Shown here in pieces: positions 33,690 through 42,495 of a stretch of 51,715 nt of DNA; position 1 is the stretch's first letter, and each line of letters begins with the position of its first letter. A program made the position numbers and the translations under genes. The notes below the pieces were generated by a model. It made no database searches. It was given only the letters and a program-made list of their open reading frames with translations, and was not told where the DNA came from. This stretch comes from Phycicoccus sp. (lineage in GTDB: Bacteria > Actinomycetota > Actinomycetes > Actinomycetales > Dermatophilaceae): contig JAGOME010000026.1 in assembly GCA_017993715.1 (NCBI GenBank), positions 1 to 51,715 of the forward strand. The letters are read 5' to 3'.

Positions 33690-33944
33690 GCCGTTTGGGT
33701 GAATGCCGCGGGGTTCCCGGTCGGGCAACTCAGAAGGTCGAACTCGTGCAAGCGGCGGGCGAGGTCTGGTGCGCCGGAGATTGGGCCAGGTGGCCGACTC
33801 TCCGATCCATGTCGGCGAGGGGGGCCGGAGAAGGGGCCAGGTGGCCGACTCTCCGATCCATGTCGGCCAGGGTGGCCGGAAAAGGGGCCAGGTGGCCGAC
33901 TCTCCGATCCCTGTCGGCCAGGGTGGCCGTTTGGGTGAATGCCG
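33690..33944. repeat. 51-bp x 3 tandem repeat flanked by 19-bp direct repeats
   Basis: Units start at 33783, 33834 and 33885 and run to 33935. They are nearly identical at the left (GGGCCAGGTGGCCGACTCTC) and more variable at the right end. Each unit can fold with arms GGCCGAC/GTCGGCC around 12 bases. The 19-mer GCCGTTTGGGTGAATGCCG flanks the array at 33690-33708 and 33926-33944. The unit length is a multiple of three, but the frames across it look like shadows. The rest of the spacer 33604-33985 holds nothing else I can name. Confidence 0.88.
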
Positions 33945-33985
33945 CCGTCGCGGGCCTCGGCCCGGTGACTTGCGCGGCTCGCCAA

Positions 33986-35557
33986 TCAGCCCATCGCGGC
34001 GGGGCGGATCCGCGGCTCTCGCGGCGGTGCGAGATGCGCGCGCAGGTCGGCCACGAGCCCGTCGCGGACGGCTCGCGCGCTGGGGTCGTCCCACCTGTTG
34101 ATGAGCTGATGCGGATCGGTCGCGAGCTCGTACAGCTCGCCCTCGCTGCCGTCGTACTCGATCCGGTCGGGGATCTCGGTCCTGGCGAAGTCGGCATACC
34201 GCAGCGCCCGGTCGAACCCGTAACGGGGGTCGGTCGGGTCGTAGGCCGTGCACAGCCAGCCGTCCTGGACGATCGTCTTCAGGCCATATCCGGTGTCGAG
34301 TTGGCTCTCCCACTCGATGATGGCGCGCTGGCGACCAGTTCCGGCCGTCACCGGCAGCGGCTCGCCCTGCATCCACGACGGCGGGTCGATGCCGGCGATC
34401 GCGCAGAACGTCGGAGCCAGATCCACCTGGCTGACCGGCTGGGGCACGACGACGGGAGTGGGCGCCGAGGACGGAGCCGGCCGCCAGACCAGGGGAAGGC
34501 GCATGAGGGAGTCGACATGATAGGGACCCTTGAACATCAGCCCGTAGTCGCCTTGGAACTCGCCGTGATCGGTGGTGAGGATGACATCGGTGTCCTGGTC
34601 CCAGCCGCGCGCGGAGATCGTGGCCAGGACGCGGCCGATGGCCTCGTCGAGCATTTCGTTCTTGACGTGGACGACCGCGTTGATCTCGCGGATCTGGTCC
34701 GCCGTGAGATCCGCGGGCACGAAGTCGACCGGAGCCCCATCGACATTGGGGACCGAGCCGTCGTACCAGGCGAGCCAGTGCGGTGGTCGATCGGCGAGAA
34801 CGGCCCGGCGCTCCTCGTCCGTCGCGGGGTAGCCTGCCGGGAGATCGAGACCACGCCAGTCGATCCGACCCTTCTCCGACGCCGGAGCATCCCAGGGGTG
34901 ATGCGGATCGGGGAAGCTCATCCAGCAGAACCAGTCTGCGTCGTCGTCAAGCGAATCGAGCCACTCAATGGTCCGATCGGCCACCCAGTCGGTGTGATAG
35001 TGCTCTCGCGCAACAGGATTCGGCTTGACGGCCGGTGCCCCGGTGTCACCACCAGGTGCCGCGGAGAAGATCCGGAGGAACTCGGCCGCCTCCTCCGGGT
35101 AGTTCTCCCGCAGCCACGTCCCGTAGTGAGACCAGCCCTGGGGGCCGTGCCCCGCGAACGTCACGTGATCGAAACCGCGATAGGGCCCATGGGCTCCGTC
35201 CTTGACGATCCGGTTCTGGAGATACGTCGCCTCGGGGTCGGCAATGGGCTCGAAGTGGACCTTGCCGATCAGGGCGGTGGCATACCCGGCCTCGGCGAGC
35301 ACGGCGGCGACACTGGGCGCGTCGTCCGGCAGGGGCACGCCGTTGGCGATGGCCCCATGGGTGCGGGGGTATTGCCCGGTGAGCATGGTCGACCGCGCCG
35401 GAGTGCAGATGACGTTGGCGCAGTAGGCCCGCTCGAAGCGCACTCCGGCAGCGGCCAGGCCATCGGCGACGGGAGTCCGGGCCACGGTCCCCCCGTTGCA
35501 CCCCAGGGCGTCATACCGCATCTGGTCGGTCGTGATGAAGAGGATCTTGCGGCCCAT
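33986..35557 (-). CDS. Type I sulfatase
   Basis: A 523-aa formylglycine-dependent sulfatase. The metal-binding start is ILFITTDQMRYDAL (Asp11). The maturation signature CTPARS (Cys51, to be oxidised to formylglycine) is intact. ALIGKVHF supplies the conserved Lys and His, and the C-terminal metal site is ILTTDHGEFQGDYGL. The substrate could be an aryl or alkyl sulfate ester. The lack of a signal peptide suggests action in the cytoplasm. It lies 18 bases downstream of the CoA-transferase gene on the same strand, so it belongs to the divergent arm of the catabolic cluster. Confidence 0.92.
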   Translation of the reverse strand: MGRKILFITTDQMRYDALGCNGGTVARTPVADGLAAAGVRFERAYCANVICTPARSTMLTGQYPRTHGAIANGVPLPDDAPSVAAVLAEAGYATALIGKVHFEPIADPEATYLQNRIVKDGAHGPYRGFDHVTFAGHGPQGWSHYGTWLRENYPEEAAEFLRIFSAAPGGDTGAPAVKPNPVAREHYHTDWVADRTIEWLDSLDDDADWFCWMSFPDPHHPWDAPASEKGRIDWRGLDLPAGYPATDEERRAVLADRPPHWLAWYDGSVPNVDGAPVDFVPADLTADQIREINAVVHVKNEMLDEAIGRVLATISARGWDQDTDVILTTDHGEFQGDYGLMFKGPYHVDSLMRLPLVWRPAPSSAPTPVVVPQPVSQVDLAPTFCAIAGIDPPSWMQGEPLPVTAGTGRQRAIIEWESQLDTGYGLKTIVQDGWLCTAYDPTDPRYGFDRALRYADFARTEIPDRIEYDGSEGELYELATDPHQLINRWDDPSARAVRDGLVADLRAHLAPPREPRIRPAAMG

Positions 35558-35575
35558 CGGTGCCTCCCAGAGACG

Positions 35576-36724
35576 TCAGCGGAAATCGTCGCGCACGGCC
35601 TGCGTGTGCTCGCCGAGGCCCGGACCGCCCGAGCGGATCGTCCCGGGCGTGCGGCTGAACTTGGGCACGACGCCGGTCATCGGCACGGGCTCGTCGTAGC
35701 CCGCCGTCGCCACCCTGGGGACCATCTCGCGGGCGGCATACTGCGGGTCGGCCAGGATGTCGGCGGGCGTGTAGATCCGCCCGCGCGGAATGTCGTGGCG
35801 GTCCAGCACCCCCTCGAGGTCGGCGGCGTCCAGGGTCGCCGTCCAGGCGCTGATGATCTCGTCGAGCTCGACGGCGTGGGCTCCGCGAGCCTGATGTCTG
35901 GCGTAGCGGTCGTCCTCGGCAAGGTCGGGGTTGTCCATCGCCGTGCACAGCCGCGCGAAGAGGTTGTCGGCGTTGGCAGCGATGAGCACCTCCGCACCGT
36001 CGCGCGTCGGATAGACGTTGGACGGCGCCACCCCGGGCAGCGTGCTCCCGGTCCGGCGGCGGGTGACGTCGCCGAGCGCGTAGTCGGGAATCATCGACTC
36101 GGTGAGGGCAAAGACGCTCTCGTACAACGCGACGTCGACCTCCTGCCCCTGTCCGGTCGCCTCCCGCTCCCGCAGGGCGGCCAGAATGCCGATGACGGCG
36201 AACATCCCGGACACTGCGTCGCCCAGGCTGATCCCGGCACGCACCGGCGGGCGATCGGCGTATCCCATGAGGGCCCGTAGGCCCCCCATCGCCTCGGCGA
36301 TGCTGCCGAAGCCTCGGTCGGCGGCGCGGGGCCCGTCCTGTCCGAAGCCGGACACGTGGGCCATGATCAGGCCTGGGTTGTCAGGGGCCAGGGACGCGTA
36401 GTCCAAGCCCCAGTCCGCCATCCTCCCCGGCGCGAAGTTCTCCAGGACGACATCGGCGGACGCGATGATCAACCGCGCCAAGGCCCGATCGGCCTCCGAG
36501 CGCAGGTCGAGCACGACCGATTCCTTGTTGCGAGCGATGCCGGGCCACCACAGGCTCTTGCCGTCCTCGTTGAGGACTCCCCAGTGCCGCATCGGGTCGC
36601 CCGCGGGCGGCTCGATCTTGATCACGCGCGCACCGTAGTCACCGAGCAGCTGCCCGGCGAACGGTCCAGCGATGAAGCCGCCGAACTCGACGACGGTCAC
36701 GCCGCCCAAGGGTCCTGTGGTCAT
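35576..36724 (-). CDS. Class III (CaiB/BaiF, formyl-CoA transferase type) CoA-transferase
   Basis: A 382-aa enzyme of the family that moves CoA between carboxylic acids. N-terminal VVEFGGFIAGPFAGQLLGDYGARVIKIE is diagnostic, and the catalytic Asp is Asp169 in ISLGDAVSG, the same number as in formyl-CoA transferase. The family also contains racemases, but LENFAPGRMADWGLDY and the two-domain length favour a transferase. It starts at ATG 36724, 40 bases after the TetR gene on the same strand. It could activate the acid substrate of the adjacent pathway. Confidence 0.9.
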   Translation of the reverse strand: MTTGPLGGVTVVEFGGFIAGPFAGQLLGDYGARVIKIEPPAGDPMRHWGVLNEDGKSLWWPGIARNKESVVLDLRSEADRALARLIIASADVVLENFAPGRMADWGLDYASLAPDNPGLIMAHVSGFGQDGPRAADRGFGSIAEAMGGLRALMGYADRPPVRAGISLGDAVSGMFAVIGILAALREREATGQGQEVDVALYESVFALTESMIPDYALGDVTRRRTGSTLPGVAPSNVYPTRDGAEVLIAANADNLFARLCTAMDNPDLAEDDRYARHQARGAHAVELDEIISAWTATLDAADLEGVLDRHDIPRGRIYTPADILADPQYAAREMVPRVATAGYDEPVPMTGVVPKFSRTPGTIRSGGPGLGEHTQAVRDDFR

Positions 36725-36764
36725 GCCGCCTCCTGCATGCGGTCGGGGCGGAGTCCGGGACCTC

Positions 36765-37379
36765 TCAGTCCACGGGATCGCGCCCGTAGACCGTACGGAA
36801 CCAGATCGCCGTGAGTACGTCGATGGCTGTGTCGTCGTCTGGACGGGTGACCCCCGTGTCCCCTCCGACGGCTAGCCAGGTCCAACAGAACGACTCCAGC
36901 ATCGACACCAGGGCCGAGGCGAGGACATCGAGCGGGAGGCCGATGTCCTGGCCGCCACCTTGGACGCGGCGCAGTCCGATGAGGATCTGCTTGATCCCGA
37001 CGGCCCGGTTCTCGCGCCAGCGCTCGAGGAAGGCGTTGTCGGTCATCGACATCTGGAACAGCCCGATCATCTCGGGGAGATAGCGCTGATAGGTCTGCCA
37101 GTAGGCGGTGACCGCGGTGCGCACACCCTCCTCGGCGTTGCTCGCCGGGGGGATCCGGGAGGCCGCGACGACCTCCTGGGTGAAGGACTCGAGCAGCGAC
37201 TCCAGCAACTGCTCTTTGTTGTCGTAGTAGTTGTAGAACGAGCCGGCCGAGCGGCCCGCACGCTCGGCGATGTCCGAGATCTTGGTGTTGAAGTAGCCCT
37301 TCTCGGCGAACGTCTCGCGCGCTGCGGCGAGGAATGCCGCCTCGGTGCGCTGACCTTTGCTGAGTTGTTGTGTCGCCAC
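36765..37379 (-). CDS. TetR family regulator of the catabolic cluster
   Basis: A 204-aa protein. The helix-turn-helix is FAEKGYFNTKISDIAERAGRSAGSFYNYYDNKEQLL (about residues 24-60). The C-terminal domain is of the acyl-CoA-responsive kind seen near beta-oxidation genes, which is an inference from context. The GTG start at 37379 has GGAGGTGA upstream. It lies first in the minus-strand unit and diverges from the long plus-strand operon, the classic position for a local repressor. Candidate sites are at 37438-37458 and 37517-37536, with a second copy of the latter before the WS/DGAT gene. Confidence 0.9.
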   Translation of the reverse strand: MATQQLSKGQRTEAAFLAAARETFAEKGYFNTKISDIAERAGRSAGSFYNYYDNKEQLLESLLESFTQEVVAASRIPPASNAEEGVRTAVTAYWQTYQRYLPEMIGLFQMSMTDNAFLERWRENRAVGIKQILIGLRRVQGGGQDIGLPLDVLASALVSMLESFCWTWLAVGGDTGVTRPDDDTAIDVLTAIWFRTVYGRDPVD

Positions 37380-37437
37380 CGGTCACCTCCGTCGAGAATG
37401 CGTGGACGGCATTCGATGTCAGTGACGGCCGACCACT

Positions 37438-37458
37438 GCGGTCAGGGGCCATGACCGC
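37438..37458. promoter_or_regulatory. Inverted repeat in the TetR / operon divergent region
   Basis: The 7-bp arms GCGGTCA and TGACCGC enclose seven bases, 58 bases from the TetR start. A possible autoregulatory site. Confidence 0.4.
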
Positions 37459-37504
37459 TGGACCCATGATCTCTCGCCTTCGTCGGAACTGTCGCATTCG
37501 GGGG

Positions 37505-37536
37505 TTGTGAAGAACTAAAACTGAATCTAACATCAG
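37505..37536 (+). promoter_or_regulatory. Promoter and operator-like site of the catabolic operon
   Basis: -35 TTGTGA (37505-37510), 17 bases, then -10 TAACAT (37528-37533). The symmetric element CTGA-N8-TCAG (37521-37536) covers the -10, where a repressor would block transcription. A sister sequence lies at 31686-31705. Confidence 0.6.
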
Positions 37537-37573
37537 AAACAAAGCGACGGAACAGCCTTCCAGGAGTGGCCCC

Positions 37574-38950
37574 ATGGCGATGATGACCGGTTCTCAGTAC
37601 CTCGCGTCCCTCGATGACGGACGCCGGATCTTCGCGGAGGGCGAGGAGGTCAAAGACCTCGCCAACCATCCGCAGTTCGCCACGGCGATCAGGCTCGTCG
37701 AGGAGGGGTACAACCGGCACTACCAGTCCGGTGACGACGCGAACGGGCCCTACTTCACCATCCCTCGCAGCAAGGACGACCTGCACTCGATCCTCAAAGA
37801 CCTCCTGCACTGGGACATGGTCACGGTCACCACGAGCCAGGGTCTGCTGGCCCTGCTCACCGCCGCTGCGCGGATGCGCGGTGAGCACCCCGAGTACGCC
37901 CAGCGCATCGAGGCCTACTTCGAGTACTGCCGCCGCAACGACCTGCGCTGCGTGCAGGCCATCACCGACGCCAAGGGCGACCGCGCCCTGCCGCCGGGCC
38001 AGCAAATCGACGAGGACGCTTACACGCGGATTGTCGAGGTCCGCGAGGACGGGGTCGTGGTGCGCGGCGCCAAGCTACACATCTCCTCGGCTGCGGTCTC
38101 CCACGAGCTCGTCGTCATGCCGACCAAGCGCATGAAGGCGGGCGAGGAGCAGTACTCCATCGCCTGCGCGATCCCCGTGGGGGCTCCGGGCGTCAAGATC
38201 GTCAACACGAACTACGCCCCGCGTGAGCGCGTCGAGGACTTCCCCGCGAGCTCGGCCCACAACATGCCCGAGGGTTTCGTCATCCTCGACGACGTCTTCG
38301 TGCCCAACGAGCGGGTCTTCCTCGCCGGCGAGCCCGAGCACTCAGCCACCTTTGCGCACGCCCTCGGACTCTGGGAGCGCCTCGGCGGGACCGCCCACAT
38401 GTCGGAGTTCGGCGACACACTTGTCGGACTCGCCCAACTGATCGCGGAGGCCAACGGCACCGAGCGGATCAACCACATCCGCGAGAAGATCGCATCGATG
38501 ATCATCTACTCCACGCTCGTGCGGGCCGGGCTGGAGGCGGCGATCGCCAACGCCGAGCCCAGCCCCGAGGGTTGGTACTTCCCCAGCGAGCTCTACACAA
38601 ACGCCGCCAAGCATTACGCGGCCGAGGAGTTCAGCACCATGGTGCGACACGTCCACGACATCGGCGGCGGCTCGATCGTGACGGCACCGAGCATCAAGGA
38701 CCTCGAGAACGACGAGGTCGGGCCCTTCGTCAAGAAGTACATGGCCACCAAGGACGGGATCAGCGGCGAGTACCGCACCCAGCTCTTCCATGCGATTCGT
38801 GACTACACCGCTGACGCCTATGGCGGCTGGCAACTGGTCACCATGCTGCAGTCCGGTGGTGGCCTCTACGCCCAGCGGCTGGTTGCCCGCAAGCACTACG
38901 ACATGGATCACGCCAAGCAGCTGGCGCTCGAGCTGGCGGGGCTGGCGTGA
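37574..38950 (+). CDS. HpaB-family flavoprotein (4-hydroxyphenylacetate 3-hydroxylase type), Fe-S ligands absent
   Basis: A 458-aa protein of the family that includes HpaB monooxygenases and 4-hydroxybutyryl-CoA dehydratase (AbfD). N-terminal TGSQYLASLDDGRRIFAEGEEV and the central DAKGDRALPPG and VVRGAKLHISSA are diagnostic. The Cys/His ligands for the AbfD iron-sulfur cluster are missing at the matching places (TTSQGLLAL; LGGTAHMSEF), so a flavin-dependent hydroxylase of a phenolic substrate is more likely. No HpaC-type flavin reductase lies in the window. First gene of the operon, with CAGGAG before ATG 37574. It overlaps the next gene by GTGA. Confidence 0.83.
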   Translation: MAMMTGSQYLASLDDGRRIFAEGEEVKDLANHPQFATAIRLVEEGYNRHYQSGDDANGPYFTIPRSKDDLHSILKDLLHWDMVTVTTSQGLLALLTAAARMRGEHPEYAQRIEAYFEYCRRNDLRCVQAITDAKGDRALPPGQQIDEDAYTRIVEVREDGVVVRGAKLHISSAAVSHELVVMPTKRMKAGEEQYSIACAIPVGAPGVKIVNTNYAPRERVEDFPASSAHNMPEGFVILDDVFVPNERVFLAGEPEHSATFAHALGLWERLGGTAHMSEFGDTLVGLAQLIAEANGTERINHIREKIASMIIYSTLVRAGLEAAIANAEPSPEGWYFPSELYTNAAKHYAAEEFSTMVRHVHDIGGGSIVTAPSIKDLENDEVGPFVKKYMATKDGISGEYRTQLFHAIRDYTADAYGGWQLVTMLQSGGGLYAQRLVARKHYDMDHAKQLALELAGLA

Positions 38951-40179
38951 CGGCCGTGGCCTCGACCACGACGGCGCCGGCCGAGCCCGCGGCATTCGCC
39001 GCGTACTTGCGCGAGCGGTTGGCTCCCCTCGTCGCCGACTTCGGCACCGGGCAGCAGGACGCCGATCGTGGCGACCGGATCGCTGCCGTGGAGGAGCTGC
39101 GCGAGGGGCATGAGGAGCAGGTCGGCCAGGTGCGCCGCCTCCAGGCTGCCCTGTTCGACGCCGGGATCGGAATGCCGAGTGCTCCCGCGCAGTACGGAGG
39201 CTTGGGCCTGACGCCACGACACGACGACCTCGTCGACGAAATCCTCGACGAGCTCGATCTGCCCTCGCGCGAAGCCCTCTTCATCGGGCTCAACATCGTG
39301 GCGCCGGCCGTGCTGCGCCACGGCTCCGACGAGCTGCGCGCGCAGGCCCTCCCGGCCCTCTACCGCGGGGAGACCGTCGGCTGCCAGCTCTTCTCCGAGC
39401 CCGGCGCGGGATCCGATCTCGCCGGGGCACAGACCCGTGCGGTGCGCGACGGCGACCACTGGGTCCTGAACGGCCAGAAGGTGTGGACCTCGATGGGCCA
39501 CCTCGCCGACGTCGGCGAGGCACTCGTGCGGACCGACCGAGACGTGCCCAAGCACGCCGGACTGACGATGTTCCTGGTCGACATGCACGCCCCGGGCGTC
39601 ACCGTGCGCCCGATCCGGCAGATGACCGGCGGGGCGGCCTTCAACGAGGTCTTCCTGGACAACGTCCGCGTGCCGGACACGGCCCGCATCGGGGGCGTCG
39701 GAGACGGCTGGAAGGTCGCCTCGACCTCGTTGGGGTCCGAGCGCGGCACGATGAGTGGCTCCGCCGGCCCGCTCACTCCCTATGTGATGGAGCGGCTCGT
39801 CGGCCTCGTGCGACGGCTGGGCGCCGACGCCGACCCGGTCCACCGTCCGCAGATCGCCCGCACTGTGGCCGCCGTCATGGCCATGCGGGCCGCCGCCGGC
39901 CTGTCGCCCGCGTCGTACTCACACACTCTCGCTCCCGTGGCCGGGTCGATCCTCAAGATGCTCATGGTGCAGGCCGCCGATGAGATCTCGGCCCTGGCGC
40001 TAGCTGTCCTCGGGGAGAAGGCGGTGGTTGATCTCGGCGAGCCCGACACCTTTGCCTGGTCCGAGTTCGTGCTGGGGGTGCCGGCCCTGCACATCGCCGG
40101 CGGGACCGACGAGATCCAGCTCAACGTCATCGCTCAGCGCGGGCTGCAGATGCCGCGCCCCGGCCGTCCTGCGGCCTAG
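38947..40179 (+). CDS. Acyl-CoA dehydrogenase 1
   Basis: A 410-aa flavoprotein of the acyl-CoA dehydrogenase fold. Visible: QLFSEPGAGSDLAGAQTRA (FAD and substrate contact), WVLNGQKVWTS, the FNEVFLDNVRVP strand and C-terminal HIAGGTDEIQLNVIAQRGL with the typical catalytic-region Glu. An N-terminal insertion rich in Asp and Glu (about 30-65) is longer than in short-chain enzymes and resembles the larger FadE-type proteins of steroid and branched-chain pathways. GTG 38947 overlaps the stop of the HpaB-like gene. It may pair with the smaller dehydrogenase at 44036-45154. Confidence 0.88.
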   Translation: MTAVASTTTAPAEPAAFAAYLRERLAPLVADFGTGQQDADRGDRIAAVEELREGHEEQVGQVRRLQAALFDAGIGMPSAPAQYGGLGLTPRHDDLVDEILDELDLPSREALFIGLNIVAPAVLRHGSDELRAQALPALYRGETVGCQLFSEPGAGSDLAGAQTRAVRDGDHWVLNGQKVWTSMGHLADVGEALVRTDRDVPKHAGLTMFLVDMHAPGVTVRPIRQMTGGAAFNEVFLDNVRVPDTARIGGVGDGWKVASTSLGSERGTMSGSAGPLTPYVMERLVGLVRRLGADADPVHRPQIARTVAAVMAMRAAAGLSPASYSHTLAPVAGSILKMLMVQAADEISALALAVLGEKAVVDLGEPDTFAWSEFVLGVPALHIAGGTDEIQLNVIAQRGLQMPRPGRPAA

Positions 40180-40207
40180 AGAACCTTCGAGCACCAAGGA
40201 GCACGCC

Positions 40208-41317
40208 ATGGAGTCGTTCATCCAACTGCGCAGCGGGCCGGCACCGCGCAAGATCCACCGGGACGTCGGTCACCTCAAGGACGACGAGCTCGGCCGCTAC
40301 GGCTTCTTCGGCCGGACCGCGCACCTCTACCGCCGCAACGACCCGACCCAATTCCGGGTCGAGGGCGACCTCAAGGGGGTGGACACCGACACCTTTGGGC
40401 TGCACCCGAGCGACGAGGGCGACGCCGCCGGTGATGCCCTGCTCATGTTCTACAACGATGACTGCCGGATCCTGCTGAGCCGGCGAGCCGAGGCCATGCC
40501 CCACCTGGTCCGCAATGTCGATGGAGACGAGCTGTGGTTCGTCCATGCCGGCACTGGCGAGTTCGAGACCGAGTTCGGGCGGCTGCCCTACCGGGCCGGG
40601 GACTACGTGTACCTGCCCAAGGGCACGACCTACCGACAGGTCCCGGCCGAGCGGACGCACGCCCTCATCGTCGAGGCTGTCGAGGAGTTCCGGGTGCCCG
40701 ATCCGGGGCTGCTTGGCCGGTTCCACCCCTTCGACTCCTCCCTGATCTCCGTCCCGACGGCCGAGGCCTTCGAGAGCGACGGCCGCGAGGAGTACGAGGT
40801 GCGGCTGCGTCAGCGCGAGGGCCAGACCTCGCTCTTCTATGCCTTCCACCCCCTCGACGTCGAGGCCTGGAAGGGCGACCTGGTGCCCTTCACCTACAAC
40901 ATCGAGGACTATGACGTCCTCACGTCCGACACGGTCCACCTGCCGCCGACGGTGCACCTGTTCATGCAGGCGACCGGCGTCTATGTCATGAACTTCCTGC
41001 CTCGTCGCGCCGAGGCGGAGCGGGGGGTCGAGCGCATCCCCTGGTACCACCGCAATGCCGACTTCGACGAGGTTGCGTTCTACCACGGAGGCTCTGTCTT
41101 CGGTATTGCGATGCCGGCCGGGCTGATCTCCCTGGCCCCGCAAGGCGTGCACCACGGCATTCCGGAGCGGGCCCGTGAGCGGGCCCGGCGACGACACGAC
41201 GAGGACGAGTTCGTGCAGTGGCAGGTCATCGCCATCGACACCCGCAAGCGCCTGGTGCCGGCCCTGGTCATGCTGCAGGCCGAGCAGAGCGAGGTCCCCG
41301 AGGAGGTGCGGGTGTGA
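40208..41317 (+). CDS. Homogentisate 1,2-dioxygenase-like cupin protein
   Basis: A 369-aa protein of the HmgA superfamily, shorter than true homogentisate dioxygenases (about 430-445 aa). It has a double beta-barrel layout, with ELWFVHAGTGEFETEFGRLPYRAGDYVYLPKGTTYR in the first half and PWYHRN...LISLAPQGVHHG in the second. Iron-ligand candidates are His281, Glu288 (or Asp287) and His315/His316. In HmgA the Glu lies six residues after the first His, whereas here position +6 is Asp and Glu is at +7. It may therefore cleave a different ring, perhaps a CoA-linked or substituted hydroquinone. AAGGAG precedes ATG 40208, and the next gene overlaps by GTGA. Confidence 0.82.
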   Translation: MESFIQLRSGPAPRKIHRDVGHLKDDELGRYGFFGRTAHLYRRNDPTQFRVEGDLKGVDTDTFGLHPSDEGDAAGDALLMFYNDDCRILLSRRAEAMPHLVRNVDGDELWFVHAGTGEFETEFGRLPYRAGDYVYLPKGTTYRQVPAERTHALIVEAVEEFRVPDPGLLGRFHPFDSSLISVPTAEAFESDGREEYEVRLRQREGQTSLFYAFHPLDVEAWKGDLVPFTYNIEDYDVLTSDTVHLPPTVHLFMQATGVYVMNFLPRRAEAERGVERIPWYHRNADFDEVAFYHGGSVFGIAMPAGLISLAPQGVHHGIPERARERARRRHDEDEFVQWQVIAIDTRKRLVPALVMLQAEQSEVPEEVRV

Positions 41318-42495
41318 GCGGGGCGCGCCTGGACTACGAGCGCATCCCTTACCTCGTCATCTTCGACGACAACTCGGCCTACCGGGACACCTACGGTGGG
41401 GTCACCGAGAGTGTCGTGCTCGAGAGTTATCTGTTGCGGCCCAAGGGGATTCCATCGGACACGGTCATCGTGTTCATGCACCCCATCGGGGGTGGTGCCT
41501 ATCTGCCCATGAGCAATGCCCTCCCGCGGGCCGGCCACCACGTCATTTACTGCAACAGCCGCTACCGCGGTGTCGACAGTGCGCTGATCATGGAGAAGGT
41601 CGTCCAGGATCTCGGCGCCTGTATCAAGGACGCGCGCGAACGCCTCGGCTACCGCAATGTCATTCTCGGCGGGTGGAGCGGGGGCGGGGCCCTGTCGCTC
41701 TACTACCAGCAGCAGGCCCAGTCCGCGACCGTCACCCAGACACCCGCTGGCGAGGGTCCGGACCTGACGACGCTGGACCTGCAGCCCGCCGACGGCGTCA
41801 TGCTGCTCGCGGCGCACGTCAGTCGACACGGCACCCTCACCGAGTGGATCGATCCCGCCGTCATCGACGAGTCCGACCCGGACAAGCGGGACCCCGAACT
41901 CGACATCTACGACCCCCGAAACCCCAACCAGCCGCCCTATACGCCCGAGTTCCTCGAGCGGTATCGGGCCGCCCAGATCGCCCGCAACCGCGCCATCACC
42001 GCCCGCGTCAAGGAGCAGCTCGCGGACCTGCGGGGACGCGGTGAGCCCCTCATGGAACGGGCCTTTGTCACCTACGGCACGATGGCCGATCCCCGCTGGC
42101 TCGACCCGACGATCGACCCGAACGACCGCGTCCCCGGGCGCTGCTACCTCGGGGATCCGCGCATCGTCAACATGGGCCCGGTCGGCCTCGCGCGGTTCTC
42201 GACCCTGCGCAGCTGGCTGTCCCAGTGGAGCTATGACGACGCCCACGGGGACGGGCCGCGATGTGCCGCGGACCTCAAGGTCCCCACGCTCGTCATCGGC
42301 AACTCCGCGGACGACGCCTGCACCCCGAGCCATACCCAGCGCCTCTACGACGCCGTAGGGTTCCCAGACAGGGAACTTCACACCATCGAGGGCGCCACCC
42401 ACTATTACTCCGGCCCGGCACAGGTGCCCTATCTCCATGCCGCGGTCGACCGCATCACGACCTGGATGGGAGCGAGATCGTGGACGAACGTCTAA
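41314..42495 (+). CDS. Alpha/beta hydrolase
   Basis: A 393-aa hydrolase. The oxyanion region is FMHPIGGGAYLP, the nucleophile elbow is GGWSGGG (Ser), the acid is near GNSADDACTPSH and the catalytic His is in EGATHYY. A long insertion (about 150-270, rich in Pro, Asp and Arg) forms a cap. Following a ring-cleavage dioxygenase in the same operon, it could hydrolyse the ring-fission product or a thioester or ester. That is inference from position. GTG 41314 overlaps the stop of the dioxygenase-like gene, and the ligase gene starts 16 bases before its end. Confidence 0.85.
   Translation: MSGARLDYERIPYLVIFDDNSAYRDTYGGVTESVVLESYLLRPKGIPSDTVIVFMHPIGGGAYLPMSNALPRAGHHVIYCNSRYRGVDSALIMEKVVQDLGACIKDARERLGYRNVILGGWSGGGALSLYYQQQAQSATVTQTPAGEGPDLTTLDLQPADGVMLLAAHVSRHGTLTEWIDPAVIDESDPDKRDPELDIYDPRNPNQPPYTPEFLERYRAAQIARNRAITARVKEQLADLRGRGEPLMERAFVTYGTMADPRWLDPTIDPNDRVPGRCYLGDPRIVNMGPVGLARFSTLRSWLSQWSYDDAHGDGPRCAADLKVPTLVIGNSADDACTPSHTQRLYDAVGFPDRELHTIEGATHYYSGPAQVPYLHAAVDRITTWMGARSWTNV

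Noticed and set aside
33783-33935. Regular repeat that could suggest a CRISPR array
   Set aside because: Units follow each other directly without unique spacers, the period is exactly 51, and no cas gene is present. It is a tandem repeat.
33699-33985. Repeat-containing small proteins with 17-residue repeats
   Set aside because: Every frame across a 51-bp tandem repeat yields such periodic peptides. None has a start with a ribosome-binding site or a plausible composition.
37574-38950. Assignment as 4-hydroxybutyryl-CoA dehydratase
   Set aside because: The iron-sulfur ligands of that enzyme are missing at the corresponding positions.
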